Under the pieces are notes generated by a model that saw nothing but the letters and a program-made list of their open reading frames with translations, searched no databases and had not been told where the DNA came from. DNA of 64,000 nt from NCBI RefSeq assembly GCF_001638985.1, contig NW_017265160.1, forward strand, positions 545,378 to 609,377, written 5' to 3'. A program made the position numbers and the translations under genes. Every line of letters starts with the position of its first letter. The first letter of the stretch is position 1. This stretch comes from Phycomyces blakesleeanus NRRL 1555(-). Lineage: Eukaryota; Mucoromycota; Mucoromycetes; Mucorales; Phycomycetaceae. Of this stretch, positions 25,001 through 35,603 are shown in pieces.

Positions 25001-25412
25001 TGTATAGTGTATATTGCGCATATATATATTATACATGTATTCATTCGTCAAAAGCTGTGAACCCTGAGACGGATAGAAACAATAAAGAAAGGAAAAAAAA
25101 AAGAAAAGAAAATAACCCGGTCCAAATATATATATATATACATATATACATACAGAGAATTATATAGATTTATAGATATATAAAAGAAAGAAAAGAAAAA
25201 CCCCCTCTCCCCTTCAAGCAAAGTCAAAGGGTAAAGCTTACTTTGCGTTTTCGACATGCATCGCAAGCTCGTTGAATCTTGATGCGTTTGCTGTTCGCAT
25301 TCGCTCCGTTCTTGTCTTTTTGGGGTTTGGAACTCTTTTTTGGGCGACCGGTAGACTTATTGGTTGTTTCGGGTACGGATTCAGGGGACTGCTCGTAGAA
25401 TGGAGTCTCCAT
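20864..25412 (-). CDS. Zn2Cys6 transcription factor with two polyglutamine tracts
   Basis: Fungal binuclear-zinc-cluster regulator of about 1234 residues. Exons on the minus strand: 25412-25242, 24578-24329, 24147-20864. The join of exons 1 and 2 rebuilds a perfect CX2CX6CX5CX2CX6C cluster from ACDACRKRK plus VKCDGVQPCERCRKADCPC. A basic linker and a short coiled-coil-like stretch (YIELLEARLQLVERAL) follow. The middle (roughly residues 190-500) is a fungal_trans-type regulatory domain with LLLYAMCAVASRWAP, RAGFFCRPGLFLSVASKMAN and TKKRTFWVIFVYDLMTSIEE. The C-terminal half is low-complexity, with polyQ encoded at 22114-21995 (about 40 Q) and 21337-21203 (about 45 Q). The regulated pathway is not evident. 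Intron 1 is long (663 nt) for this window. Confidence 0.9.
21203..21337 (-). repeat. CAG/CAA tract encoding about 45 Gln
   Basis: 135 bases of pure Gln codons on the minus strand in a mixed CAG/CAA order, within the C-terminal part of the Zn2Cys6 gene. The CAA interruptions are regular enough to suggest growth by duplication of short multi-codon units. Confidence 0.9.
21995..22114 (-). repeat. CAG/CAA tract encoding about 40 Gln
   Basis: 120 bases of pure Gln codons, preceded in the protein by a Gln/His/Pro-rich lead-in. It is the upstream of the two polyQ tracts of the Zn2Cys6 factor. A repeating pattern of two CAG and one CAA triplets is visible in part of it. Confidence 0.9.
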
Positions 25413-28400
25413 GGCAATGAAAGAATTACAAAAGTCGAGATCTCAAGTCAACAATCTGGAATGTAAGTAAAAATATGTATGGGTGTAACAAATATATGTA
25501 TATGTATGTATGTAGGTGCGGTGCGGTGCGGTGCCTTGCACTGACTTTGCTCCTCGCTCTCTTTTACTGGAGTGGTAAAGACAGTGAGAGAGAGAGAACC
25601 GAGCAAACTTGGCAAGGTTATAGAATGAGGAGAAGAGGGGAGAGCGCAGTAGGGTTTTTGGGGAAAGAGAGAAAGCCTGTTTTTTTGCACTGGTCTCTCG
25701 TTGCTTTTATTCGCGCGGTATAATCGAATGAAAAGGGAAGCCAACCATGTAACCGTGGTGGTTTATACGTTCTTACTGTAATTGTCTGAGTTATAACCTA
25801 CACAGGACGCTTTTTTATTTATTTATTTATTTATTTTTTTATTTTATTTTATTTTATTTTATTTTTTATTTTATATATATATATTTAGTTTATTCTTATT
25901 GTTTGGCTTTGGTAATATAACTATTGGTATTTGAGCTTGTATATACTCCTTCTGGAGTGAAATATATGCCGTGCTTATTTGTTTTTACTACAAGCTAAAG
26001 AAGTACCTTGCTAGCTATAGTGTGTATATATAGTGTGTACACAATCTAGACTTGCATTTTATTTTATTTATTATTTTGGGTGTCCATCGATATTCTTTCC
26101 AGCCAAGAGCGACCTACTGCTGCACAGGTTACATATAATTCAATCGCCGACATCTATGAACACTTATCCTGGGTTCTTTTTTTTTTCTCCCCTTTTTTTT
26201 CCAATCTGGTGATCCAACTATGCCAAACCTGAATAATACTAAAATGAATAGATGAACAGATAGATATATGCATTACAAATAAGTCAAGGTAGAGAGAGAG
26301 AGAGGGAGTGAGAGTGAAAAGTAGGTATATATATATATATAAAAGTAGAAATAGGCAAATCAGCATCAGATCTTTGAGTGCAAGATCAAAGAAAGATATT
26401 ATAATTAATAATAAAATAGAATAGATGTATATAAAAATATATAAAAGAGATAAACCGGGCTAGTTGTGGAAAATACTACAAAAAAAACACAGCTTTTGAG
26501 ATGGACCAAGACTGATTGTCATGGGAACTGTATCGAATAACTTCTTAAGCTAGGGTCGGACATGGAACGACCTTTATTTTCTATTTTACGCAATTGGTCT
26601 CACCATGTAGCGATCGGTGATTTCTCTTTGGCTTTCATGTTCGCTTGTTCAGTGTATTTTATTTTTATTTTTATTTTTATTTTTGGTCTTAAAAAAGAAA
26701 GAAACACTCCCACCCTCTTCACACACATATATTCTAAGCCTTACATAATTAATCTAGTCCATATGCTGGATCACCAATACAATAGTAAATACATATTTAT
26801 TTATTTATATATTACTGATGTTCAGTTATCCATTCATTTCTGCACTGTGGATTTTTTTGTATATACATATATATTCCTATGGTATTAATATTCATCATCT
26901 ATACGTACCAATCTATATACCAATAATAACAACAAGGTGTAAAATACAAATATTAAAGGCAAAAGATAGATATATAGATGCATACATACATACATAGATG
27001 TATATATATATATATATATATATGTATATAACATAGGAAGAAGAGTATAAAAAAATGACACGTGAGAATATCCGTAAGAGTATCTTTAATAGTCCTCAAC
27101 TTGTGCTCTATTTATTTATTTATTTAATCATTGATTTGTTACTTCAAGTACTACAATCTACCATCTTTATCTACAGGCTAGTATTTCAGACATTGTATTA
27201 AGCATTGGTCCATTTGAATCAAAGTGGGTTGGCCTGTGCGGGAAAATTATATAAATATACATTTATATAAATTAAAGAAATTAATAATAATAAAAATAAT
27301 AAAAAGGCGAAATATAAAGGGAGAAACAAAAAATAAGTAAAATAAAGAGAAAGAAAGAGAACGAGGGAGAGAGGCGGAGAGTACAAGTGATTTGGCTGTG
27401 TATAGTGCGGTAAGACCATCGTACGTTCTATAAACTCTAAATAAGGATGTGGGACGAAAGGTAGGAAGGTGTGTCGAGAAGCAGTTGGTCGGTCAACAGG
27501 ACTGGCTGCCGATCTTTAAGGCCAACGCAATGGATAATAACCCAAGCCAAAACGAGACATCCTTGGATCGGTCTTTCCCTTTAAGCGTTTTGTGACAATT
27601 TTTTTTGAAGTAATAAAAATGTCTGTGGGTCAGCCCCCTTATTACTCAATTTACTCATTCATTTCCTATCTAGACCAAGTCTAGTTCATTGGACCTTTAA
27701 GTCCATTGTTAACATCAAGAAAGTCGTGCAAGGTATGGGTAGGATAGGAAAATCTTTTATATATATATTATATTATATATATTTTACTTTATATATTCTT
27801 GTGCTCTTGTATTCATTTCGCTTTCTCGTAATGCACGTTGCCTTTTTGTTCATGGGAACCCCTTTTTAAACCCAAATTATAACACAATCATTTTTATATA
27901 CTTGAGAATCAATCAATCAGTCAATCAGTCAATCAGTCAATAGGTAGCTCTTTTATTTCTATGCTTCAACTTTCCTAGCATTTCTCCCAAATGATTCCCT
28001 TGCTGAAACAAGAATAAAAATAGGATTAATATCATCATCATAATGTTATTCTAAAATCATCAAAAGTTAAATATCCAGTCATTTCCTCTATCTCTCTCCA
28101 CCTTACTTTCCTCCTCCTTTTTCGTTTCACAGCACTTTTTTTTTTACTTTATATTGATCGTTATTTTTCTTTGATTAAACAACAATACGAACGCTAATAC
28201 TGATCATAACCATAATCATAATCATAATATTAGTATTAAAAGAATAAAATCCTGATTTTCTTTATAAAAATCCACTCAAACTGAGAATGCACAAAATACA
28301 CATGTAATATATGTAGCCCTTAATCTTCAAACGGCTTTTGTACAATAGAGATAGAGTGAGTGAGTGAGTGAGTGAATATGAGAGTGAGAGTGAAAGTGAG

Positions 28401-28692
28401 AGAGCTTTATGCGGAATACATGTGCTTATCAAGTCATTTTTAACAGAAACTGAAGGCATTGGCACAAATAAACTAAATGGAGCTTATTTTATATTTATAA
28501 TGGAGATGTATATATATAATATTTTACACAACATAAAAAAAATGACTATTTAAATCGCTGTAGCGATCAACGCCCAACCAAAATAATACATAATAAATAA
28601 TTCCAGAGTATATATGTATCTTAGATGTCCTAAGTCTTGTTTTTATCACCTGCCTAAAATACAGTCCTTCACTATCGCGTAAGACCCACAGT
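25413..28692. other. Simple-sequence spacer upstream of the Zn2Cys6 gene
   Basis: No gene is supported. The first ~350 bases are probably the promoter and leader of the Zn2Cys6 gene. Beyond that are TTTA/TTTTA runs (25820-25875), AG runs (26290-26312), TA microsatellites (26326-26342, 27001-27023), a CAATCAGT-type tandem run (27905-27942) and a GAGT/GTGA run (28355-28400). A block at about 27425-27720 is less AT-rich and non-repetitive but has no open frame; it could be regulatory or a non-coding transcript. Confidence 0.5.
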
Positions 28693-28873
28693 AACGATGG
28701 CAACGATGGTAACGATGACAACGATGACAACGATGGCAACGATGGTAATGATGGTAACGATGACAACGATGGCAACGATGGTAACGATGACAACGATGAC
28801 AACGATGGCAACGATGGTAACGATGACAACGATGGCAACGATGGCAACGATGGTAACGATGGCAGCGATGGCA
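28693..28873 (+). repeat. 9-bp minisatellite, about 20 units
   Basis: Tandem nonamers with three main variants around a constant GAT/AAC frame: GATGGCAAC, GATGGTAAC and GATGACAAC. The variants follow a partly repeated order, for example GGC-GGT-GAC-GAC recurs, which indicates higher-order duplication. All frames are open, so the open frames across it are not evidence of coding. In one frame it would encode Asn-Asp-Gly repeats leading towards the decayed coding sequence that follows. Confidence 0.9.
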
Positions 28874-28877
28874 ACAA

Positions 28878-29230
28878 ATGGAAAAGGAAAAACTTAAACT
28901 TGATCCCAAAACAGGCAATTTTGTTTCAATCACATTTACTGACATCACAGCATTACAAACACTGTAAGAAAAAATACGCAAGTTTTTTAAAAAAACTTAC
29001 AACTCGTGGTAAAATCCTTACAACTTCTTTAATCTCCTACAAGCTTTACCATGTTTAGGACGCTTTAAGCCTAATTAAGCACATTGATTCTAATGTTGAA
29101 ATAAGAGTTTGGCCACAGAAGACTCTCGAGGTTATATTAGGAAATCAAAAGCTCACAAGATATATAATTGGTCCGGTAAAACTATTTCTGCTGAATATCA
29201 CTCTACCATTTTTTTGAAGAAAATAAAACA
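28878..29230 (+). pseudogene. Decayed coding sequence, family unknown
   Basis: Directly after the minisatellite a coding-like run reads MEKEKLKLDPKTGNFVSITF and continues to a stop at an apparent splice-donor-like TGTAAG near 28962. A second run near 29074-29220 contains SNVEIRVWPQKTLEVILG and ends in TGA. Frames change and stops intervene, so no intact gene can be assembled. I do not recognise the family. It may belong with the Fanzor-like relic 1.7 kb downstream, but this is only proximity. Confidence 0.35.
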
Positions 29231-30889
29231 CCTTAATAAGGCTTGCTGTGACGTACAAACACTCGTAAATGAAATCACAATGGAATTCTAGTAGTAAAAA
29301 ACGACTTAGCAGAATTTATGCTGGCTTTACACTCATACTCAGTTATTGTACTGCGGCTTAGACTTCTTTTCTCAAAAGTAAACACTAAGTGCTTTTTAAC
29401 TACACTAACATTTTTTTTATGTTCCTTAATCAAGATCATGAAAACAATGATACTTTTAACTATGCTGCATACTAAGTAACATTGCTATAGAAAAATACTG
29501 CTACATAGATGTGAAGATCAGTGAAAAGGTATTATCAATGTTAATAGCTTTTATGGTCCATTACTAATCAAACTTCATTTCGATCATAATTAGGCTCACA
29601 TCATCCAGACCATTAAAGGTATGAATACTCAAAATAAAAGTATTGGTATAGTGTAAAAAGAATCAAATACAAAGCTTTGTATTATTTCATGTTCATTCAA
29701 TATCAAAGGTATGTTATTTAAAGTAAATTCATTCAGATCACAAATACTAAAGTTCTTTTTTTCTTCTTTTTTTCTTTCTTTATGTATAGGTGTAAATTAT
29801 TTCAGTTATTGCTATCGTTTTTTACTTCTTTCATGCAATATTTCTCAAGTAGTTAGCAAAATTCCTAAAAGACATTGAAGTACTTAGACGCGTACTAGGG
29901 CATCTTTTACCCCGAAATTTTCAACTTAAGAAAATAAAATAAAAAGTTTCGACTATAATTTCAGCAGAATTCTATTTTTCAATAAAGCTTTTTTTTTTAA
30001 TAAACTTGAGTATATGTAACTTCCTAATAAGGATATAATCCCTGGATGTACAGGAAAAGCATTGTAACACTAATGGTTAAATACTGGATTTCTATTGACC
30101 AAAACAAAGTTGTAAGGGCTGTGTTTCAAATTCTGCAATTTCTTACAGTGAAATGCGCTCGACATATTTACATCTACACATACACATGCGTGCATACGTG
30201 CATACGTGCATACATATATATCAATACAATAAACAACCAAATAACCAAACACAGTAGTGTCAACTTTTTTTATTCCTTTCTTAAACTACTATAACATTAA
30301 ATTTATAGTTAGCAATCTACCTTGACATGTTTACAAAATAGATAGAGAGAGAGAGGACCAAAGAGTTTAGTGAAACTATTTTATCATTCCGGCTTTCAAC
30401 CATTTTATAATAGTATATAATATATAAAAGAGCGCGGATAGTTACCTGTAATACAATATATTTCTATTTATAATGGCTGTATAGTATCTAAGGCTACAAT
30501 GTAGATGAAATAGAAGTCGTGTGTACAAGTATGTAAAGAAATACAGTAAAACACATTTGTAAGGCGCTTAATTCGAGAAAATAGGGCGTATGTTTGGGAC
30601 AATTTTTTTTCAAAAGCTTTTTTTTCATTTAAGCAAAAGGTTGAGCATACATTATATAAAATAATGAGTCAATAACTTAAGAATACTTTTCTGTATTGTT
30701 TATTTGAAAAGAAGATCCATTCATAACGGTTAGTAACTTTTACAAATACGCCTTACAAATCTTTCATTGCCGCCCAGGGAGAAATATATTAGCTCGGGAT
30801 TCTAATTGAAGAAAGCATCATCATAAATTAATCAGAATACGAAATGTTGTCCTTCAACCTTTCTTTTCTTTTGCTTGTGTGGCCAGCCT
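29231..30889. other. AT-rich spacer
   Basis: No gene is supported. A short coding-like run near 29873-29950 (RRVL, then QLKKIK) weakly resembles one near 39740-39850 (RRVL, then QLKERK), so old repeated gene fragments may lie here. An ATACGTGC/ATACATGC-type run sits near 30180-30210. Confidence 0.4.
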
Positions 30890-31740
30890 CATATGTATTT
30901 CAAATGGCCTCACTTTCTTCAAACAGAATTTGGGGGGAAAGCTCTTGTCACTGAAGAAGTTCCGGAAACTGTCGCTTCTAAAGCATACGTCTATCTCTGA
31001 CTCAAAGAACTTTCTTTTGCCGCGTCGTTGTACAGAAAGCAATTCAATTCTTTACGAGAACAAGTCCTTAAATCTATCAACAGTAATCAACCCCTGATAT
31101 TTGGAAAGAAGCTGCAAAAGATTCAACCGTATAAGACGACAGTTTTAAACTTTGTCGGCACTGTTAAATCAAAGATATAAAATGGTACTTTTTTCCCTGT
31201 CAAGTATACCGATAAACGTGGATATAGCTTTTTTTCTCCCTTTTACCTATTTATTCGTTTCAAAGAAAATCGATTCAAATTGACGCTTAAGCATTTTGGA
31301 GACTAGCGAGATAATCTGAAATTGAAGACTATCCTAAAGGCTCTAAGAACGAGGAAATGTTGTCTAATTTTTATTACAAGCTTTACGATTTCTCCAAGGT
31401 TAAATCTAGAGCTAGAGAGAGTTTTTTTAATGGCAGAAAAGCATTCAAGTAAAGTATTAACAATGACTTTTACTAGTATTTCAAAACTAAACGATTAATG
31501 TTAGGAAGGTTGTATACTCTGATGGTTATTCAATATCATTTGTGTTTTCAAGAGTCACAAAGAAAAGCAATTCTAATGCCTCCCCCAAAAAAAAGCCGCC
31601 GGATTTTCGGAATGAAATCGAAGATGGATGTCAAGTCTGGGCCGTGGACCCTGGGATGACAACAGTATTGACATCTGTAGATCCCTCCGGCCGCCAGAGA
31701 AATTTGAGCCAAGACGAGTATTAGCATTTATGTGGATTCA
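30890..31740 (+). pseudogene. Relic of a Fanzor-like (eukaryotic TnpB-type) nuclease gene
   Basis: Coding-like runs broken by at least five stops and frame changes. The upstream part has KALVTEEVPETVASKAYVYL and a Lys-rich helical run (FAASLYRKQFNSLREQV). The diagnostic part is at about 31508-31780: KVVYSDGYSISFVFSR, then VWAVDPGMTTVLTSVDPSG, RQRNLSQDEY and, after a TAG, GFNDAAYVRKKHPP. The hydrophobic strand with D-P-G followed by T-x-V-x-S/A-V-D is what I expect of a RuvC-I segment in Fanzor/TnpB-like proteins, and related sequences are, as I recall, common in Mucoromycota. RuvC-II, the zinc finger and RuvC-III are not found downstream, so the relic is truncated. The family call is an inference. 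Confidence 0.42.
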
Positions 31741-32767
31741 ATGACGCTGCATATGTCCGTAAGAAGCACCCTCCATCATCAGAATAATTATAATCATTGT
31801 GTTATTGATATAACTCTTCAATACACCCTTGCAGGCAAATTTAGCAATTATTTAATATATTCATTCCATTTTTGCTTTTGTTTTTAAACTACTATTGTAA
31901 GAGTCCAGAGAAAAACTAACATCATCCTCGAATTGTGTGTCTTGTACAGTGTGTTTCACTGTAAAGGCTAGAAATGTTAAACAGGCATACCTGAAATTTT
32001 TATAACTTTATACTATATTATATATATTTTTTTGGCCAATAGGAAGCAAGTAATAAAGATCCCTGAAAGTGACCCTGTCTTTATAAGGGCCGGGTTGGAT
32101 TGACGGCAAATCAATAAAGAAAGAAAAGAATGAAATGAAATGAAATAAAGAGCAAAATAGAAAAGAGGGTATAATCAGGTGGTTGACCTAAAGAATAAAT
32201 AGATTAATACAGTGAATGAGCATACTTAATATAAATAAAAGACACCACAAAAAAAAAACACCCTTAGTAATTATTATTGTTATTATTATTATTTAAAGTG
32301 ACCTGGTTGGTTGGTTGGGTTGGGTTGGTGGGCCCTATACTCCACAAGAACCCTTTTTTTTTCCTACTATATAAAATAATTGATACTAAATTTAAACCAT
32401 TGGAAAATAAAGAAAATGTATATATATATATTTTATTTTATTTTTTTATCCGCGGGCCAATTGTGATCTATTGGTTATATAATCTTGGCCTCATTTGATC
32501 GCTGAGCTCCATTCCTTTTTTTTTTCTCTCTCTTTTCTCTCTCGCCTTTTTTTTTTATTTTTTTTTTATTTTCCCTTGATTTTTGGCCTTAGTTTCCCTG
32601 CAGTCTCGAGCTTTCCCTTTTTTCCCTTTAACCCTTTTATTTTACATTATTTTATATTATAATAATAACAATAATAATAATAATTTTTTTCCCTCCTTTT
32701 TTTCCCTATTATTCTTATTTATTATTTCTACTACTAGTATTAGTCTTACTATTACTATTTCAAACCT
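31741..32767. other. Spacer and promoter region of the Nrg1-like gene
   Basis: No gene seen. The last 300 bases before the ATG are strongly T-rich (TTTTTCCC/TCTC runs at 32510-32770), typical of fungal promoter and leader sequence. Confidence 0.5.
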
Positions 32768-33971
32768 ATGAGCTCCATGCCAACAGACGACCTGACACTT
32801 TCGGTCATTGATGCTTCGGGTCGTCAGATTAGTCTCCTTAACAATGATGCGCCCAACCCTGTACGAGTCAGTCTCCCATTGCTGGCAGGCACAGCAACCT
32901 CAGACCAAGACATACCAATGTCGCCTTCATCCCGGATGCCCTCCTCACCAAACTCGTACTCTTCAGACGAAGCACCGGGCAGCAATGGATATGACACAAA
33001 CGGCACTCCCTCTGACCAACAATCAAAGCGAAAATACCACTGTTCAGAACCTGGGTGTACCAAGAGCTTCACCACGAGGTAATATATATATAAATAAAAA
33101 TATAAAAATTATCAAATAATTCTTAATACTCAATACACCTCTTCTATTCTCTCATATTCTTTATTTCTACAGTGGACACCTGGCTCGGCACAACAGGATC
33201 CACACCGGTGAAAAAAACTTTCCATGCTTGTTTCCCGGTTGCCAATCCCGCTTCTCACGCCAGGACAACATGATGCAGCACTATCGAACACACATGTCAC
33301 CAAAGTCGAGAAGAACTCACAAGAAGTCTGCAGCAGAAGAGGCCCGGCCACGACCCCGTCTCCATGCTCACCACCGGATCCGCTCTGACCCTGTACAGGT
33401 CGAGCCACCTCTCACAATCGACCAGCATCTGAGCAACTATCACCGCTCGCTCCGAACACCCGCACCTGCCGAACGATTCTCACCTGTTCGATGTAACCAG
33501 TTTCCAAAACCTCTCTTCAATCCTGTAATCCCAAAAAAGACCTCCTCTCCTAGACCTCACACACCTCATACGCCTCATACACCTCACACACCTCACACGC
33601 CTCAAGCCACTCGACCCTCTCCACCAGTCTCACCTTCACTCCCATCAATTCAACACATCATCGACACCCCCTCTCCCCCGTCTCTTCCCGCCCCATCTCC
33701 AGTATTTCCCACTCCTTCCTCAGGCCTCTTTTATCAGCACAGACCCTTAACCTTTCCCCATCTTAAAGACGCCACGCCGGCCACATTCTCTCTCCTCCAC
33801 CCAACATTGAGTGTATCCACAGGCATGAAAACAGACAAGACAACAAACAAATCAACTCCACAAGATCCTCCTGAGGATCATATCTCGGACGCAGATCAAG
33901 ATACAGACACAGCTGGATCTTCATCTGGTAGTCTCCTTCAACTAGCCCACATCGTAAGCACATTTGGGTAG
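32768..33971 (+). CDS. C2H2 zinc-finger repressor, Nrg1-like
   Basis: Nuclear DNA-binding protein of about 369 residues. Exons are 32768-33078 and 33173-33971, and the intron falls inside finger 1. Spliced, the two fingers read YHCSEPGCTKSFTTSGHLAR then HNRIHTGEKNF, and FPCLFPGCQSRFSRQDNMMQ then HYRTH. FTTSGHLARHNRIHTGEKN and RFSRxDNxxQHYRTH are the recognition-helix signatures of the Nrg1/Nrg2 family, which represses genes for stress, alternative carbon use and filamentation in yeasts. Flanks are Ser/Pro-rich, and five PHT-type tripeptides run in tandem near residue 230. The C-terminus is acidic. The family call is solid; targets in this fungus are inferred only. Confidence 0.88.
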
Positions 33972-34358
33972 AGAAATGTACACACACACACATTTCTTGT
34001 TTAACAAACAAACAAAATGCAAACAAATACAAATACACCCACACCCATACAAACAAACAAACAAACGAATGAACAACTGAACAAATGAGCCAACCAATGA
34101 ATGAATGAATTAATCTTTTCAATCACTTTCTCCCTTTCTCTTTAATGATTTATATATCTACCCATCTATCTATCACTCTATCTATTTTGTACTATATCGT
34201 CTCTCTCTTTCTTCCTTATTTTTCTTTTCTTTATTCATTCGTTCTTTCCTTTTGTTTTTTGCTTGCAGTCGATGTTACTCTGAATACATGCTTCTTCATC
34301 TCCACTGTCTTTATATATATATATATATATAATAAAACCACACTGAAAACGCATTTCA

Positions 34359-34391
<33 letters not shown>

Positions 34392-34395
34392 TAAG
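33972..34395. other. Convergent intergenic region
   Basis: 424 bases between the Nrg1-like stop and the GRAM-protein stop. It holds CA/AAAC simple repeats (33980-34070) and TA microsatellites (34314-34390). No open frame of note. Confidence 0.5.
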
Positions 34396-35603
34396 CTACT
34401 TGTTCGATATAGTATCATAACTAGGTGGAAGATCACTCAAAGATTGATCAAGTCCAGGATTTGGATTCAGAGAAGGATGTTCATAAGGAACTGGCATTGG
34501 AGGAGGGGGATAGACTCTTTGATTGACCGGTGATATCGTACATTGTGGCTGTATTTGCGGAGTTGGCATATATGTAGAAGAAGGAAAAGGAGCAGGAGCA
34601 GGAGGAGAAGGAGGAGGATAGACTATTTGATTACCACCACTTGTGGACCCTTCCTGAACTGGCATAGGTGGCGGAGGATAATTTGTATGTCCACTTGCGC
34701 CACCTGAAGGCCCTTCATAAGCTGGCAAGGGCTCATAATGTTGTGGGGTTTGGTTTGTTTCTAATGTTTCAATTTTTTTTAATAACTGGTTCATTTCATC
34801 TTCTTTTCTTCTTTTGTTCAATTAATATACACTTCATTTATTACCTCCTATACGCTCTAAAAGACTTCGATAAATCGTTGTGAATTCAATGGAACCACCC
34901 TCACGGAATGTCAAAGAAAGTTTGCCATTTTTTGATAGTCCACCACCAGGTACCTTTTTGTGTATATATTCATACAAAAAAGTTAATAATGATTATAATA
35001 ACCTTTATTGTTCTTCCATGTACAACCCAAATACTATCCGTAGTTTTACCGGTAACAGTATCCCCGAAATATAGTTGGCGCCAAACCAAGGTTGTTCCAA
35101 TTTCCAATTTTTCCACATTAAGACTGGTACGTTGAGGGTCTGAAATGTCTGAGAAGGTGAAGATGCTGCAAACACAATCTATAGGTTATCCATCTCTGTA
35201 TTAGATTCACAAATATCCCAAGTACATATGAACACACTTACTCTTTGATTGGTCAAGGTAACCGTACCATCCGCTTCCCAGTAACCACTATACACACACA
35301 CACATATATATATATATATATTAGGTCATATTTTAGTCTTCTTCGTCTTCTTCTTCAAATAAGACCCTATATTTTAATATCTCATCAAATCTTACCCAGC
35401 ATTCCCCGGATAGCCACTAGATTTTTTATATAAATATATATATTATTTGAGTAAAATAGACAACCAAAAAAAAACAATTAAACTCACTTCTCATTGCAAT
35501 CAAGCACCATTTTGACTGCATTCTGGGTTGTAAAGACCTTTTCACCAGGTAAAAGAACAGGAGTTTGCCCATTAGGTCCGAGCATAGCCCAATTTAAGCT
35601 CAT
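34396..35603 (-). CDS. WBP2-like GRAM-domain protein with PY motif
   Basis: Likely adaptor of WW-domain proteins, about 275 residues. Six minus-strand exons: 35603-35488, 35416-35396 (21 nt), 35287-35242, 35178-35050, 34953-34845, 34802-34396. Residues 1-150 form a GRAM-type domain: MSLNWAMLGPNG, VLLPGEKVFTTQNAVKM, YWEADGTVTLTNQRIVFAA, then QPWFGANYISG, which matches the hallmark QPxFGANYIxG of WBP2/WBP2NL, and KLSLTFREGGSIEF. The C-terminal ~120 residues are Pro/Tyr-rich with many YPPPP runs and a final PPSY, a PPxY ligand for WW domains such as those of Rsp5/Nedd4 ligases. The acceptor of exon 6 is the third AG in a purine run and is the least certain boundary. Confidence 0.82.

Noticed and set aside
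28524..28981. Open frames of Leu-Pro-Ser or Cys-His-Arg repeats on the minus strand
   Set aside because: They arise only because the 9-bp minisatellite is open in every frame; there is no non-repeat coding support.
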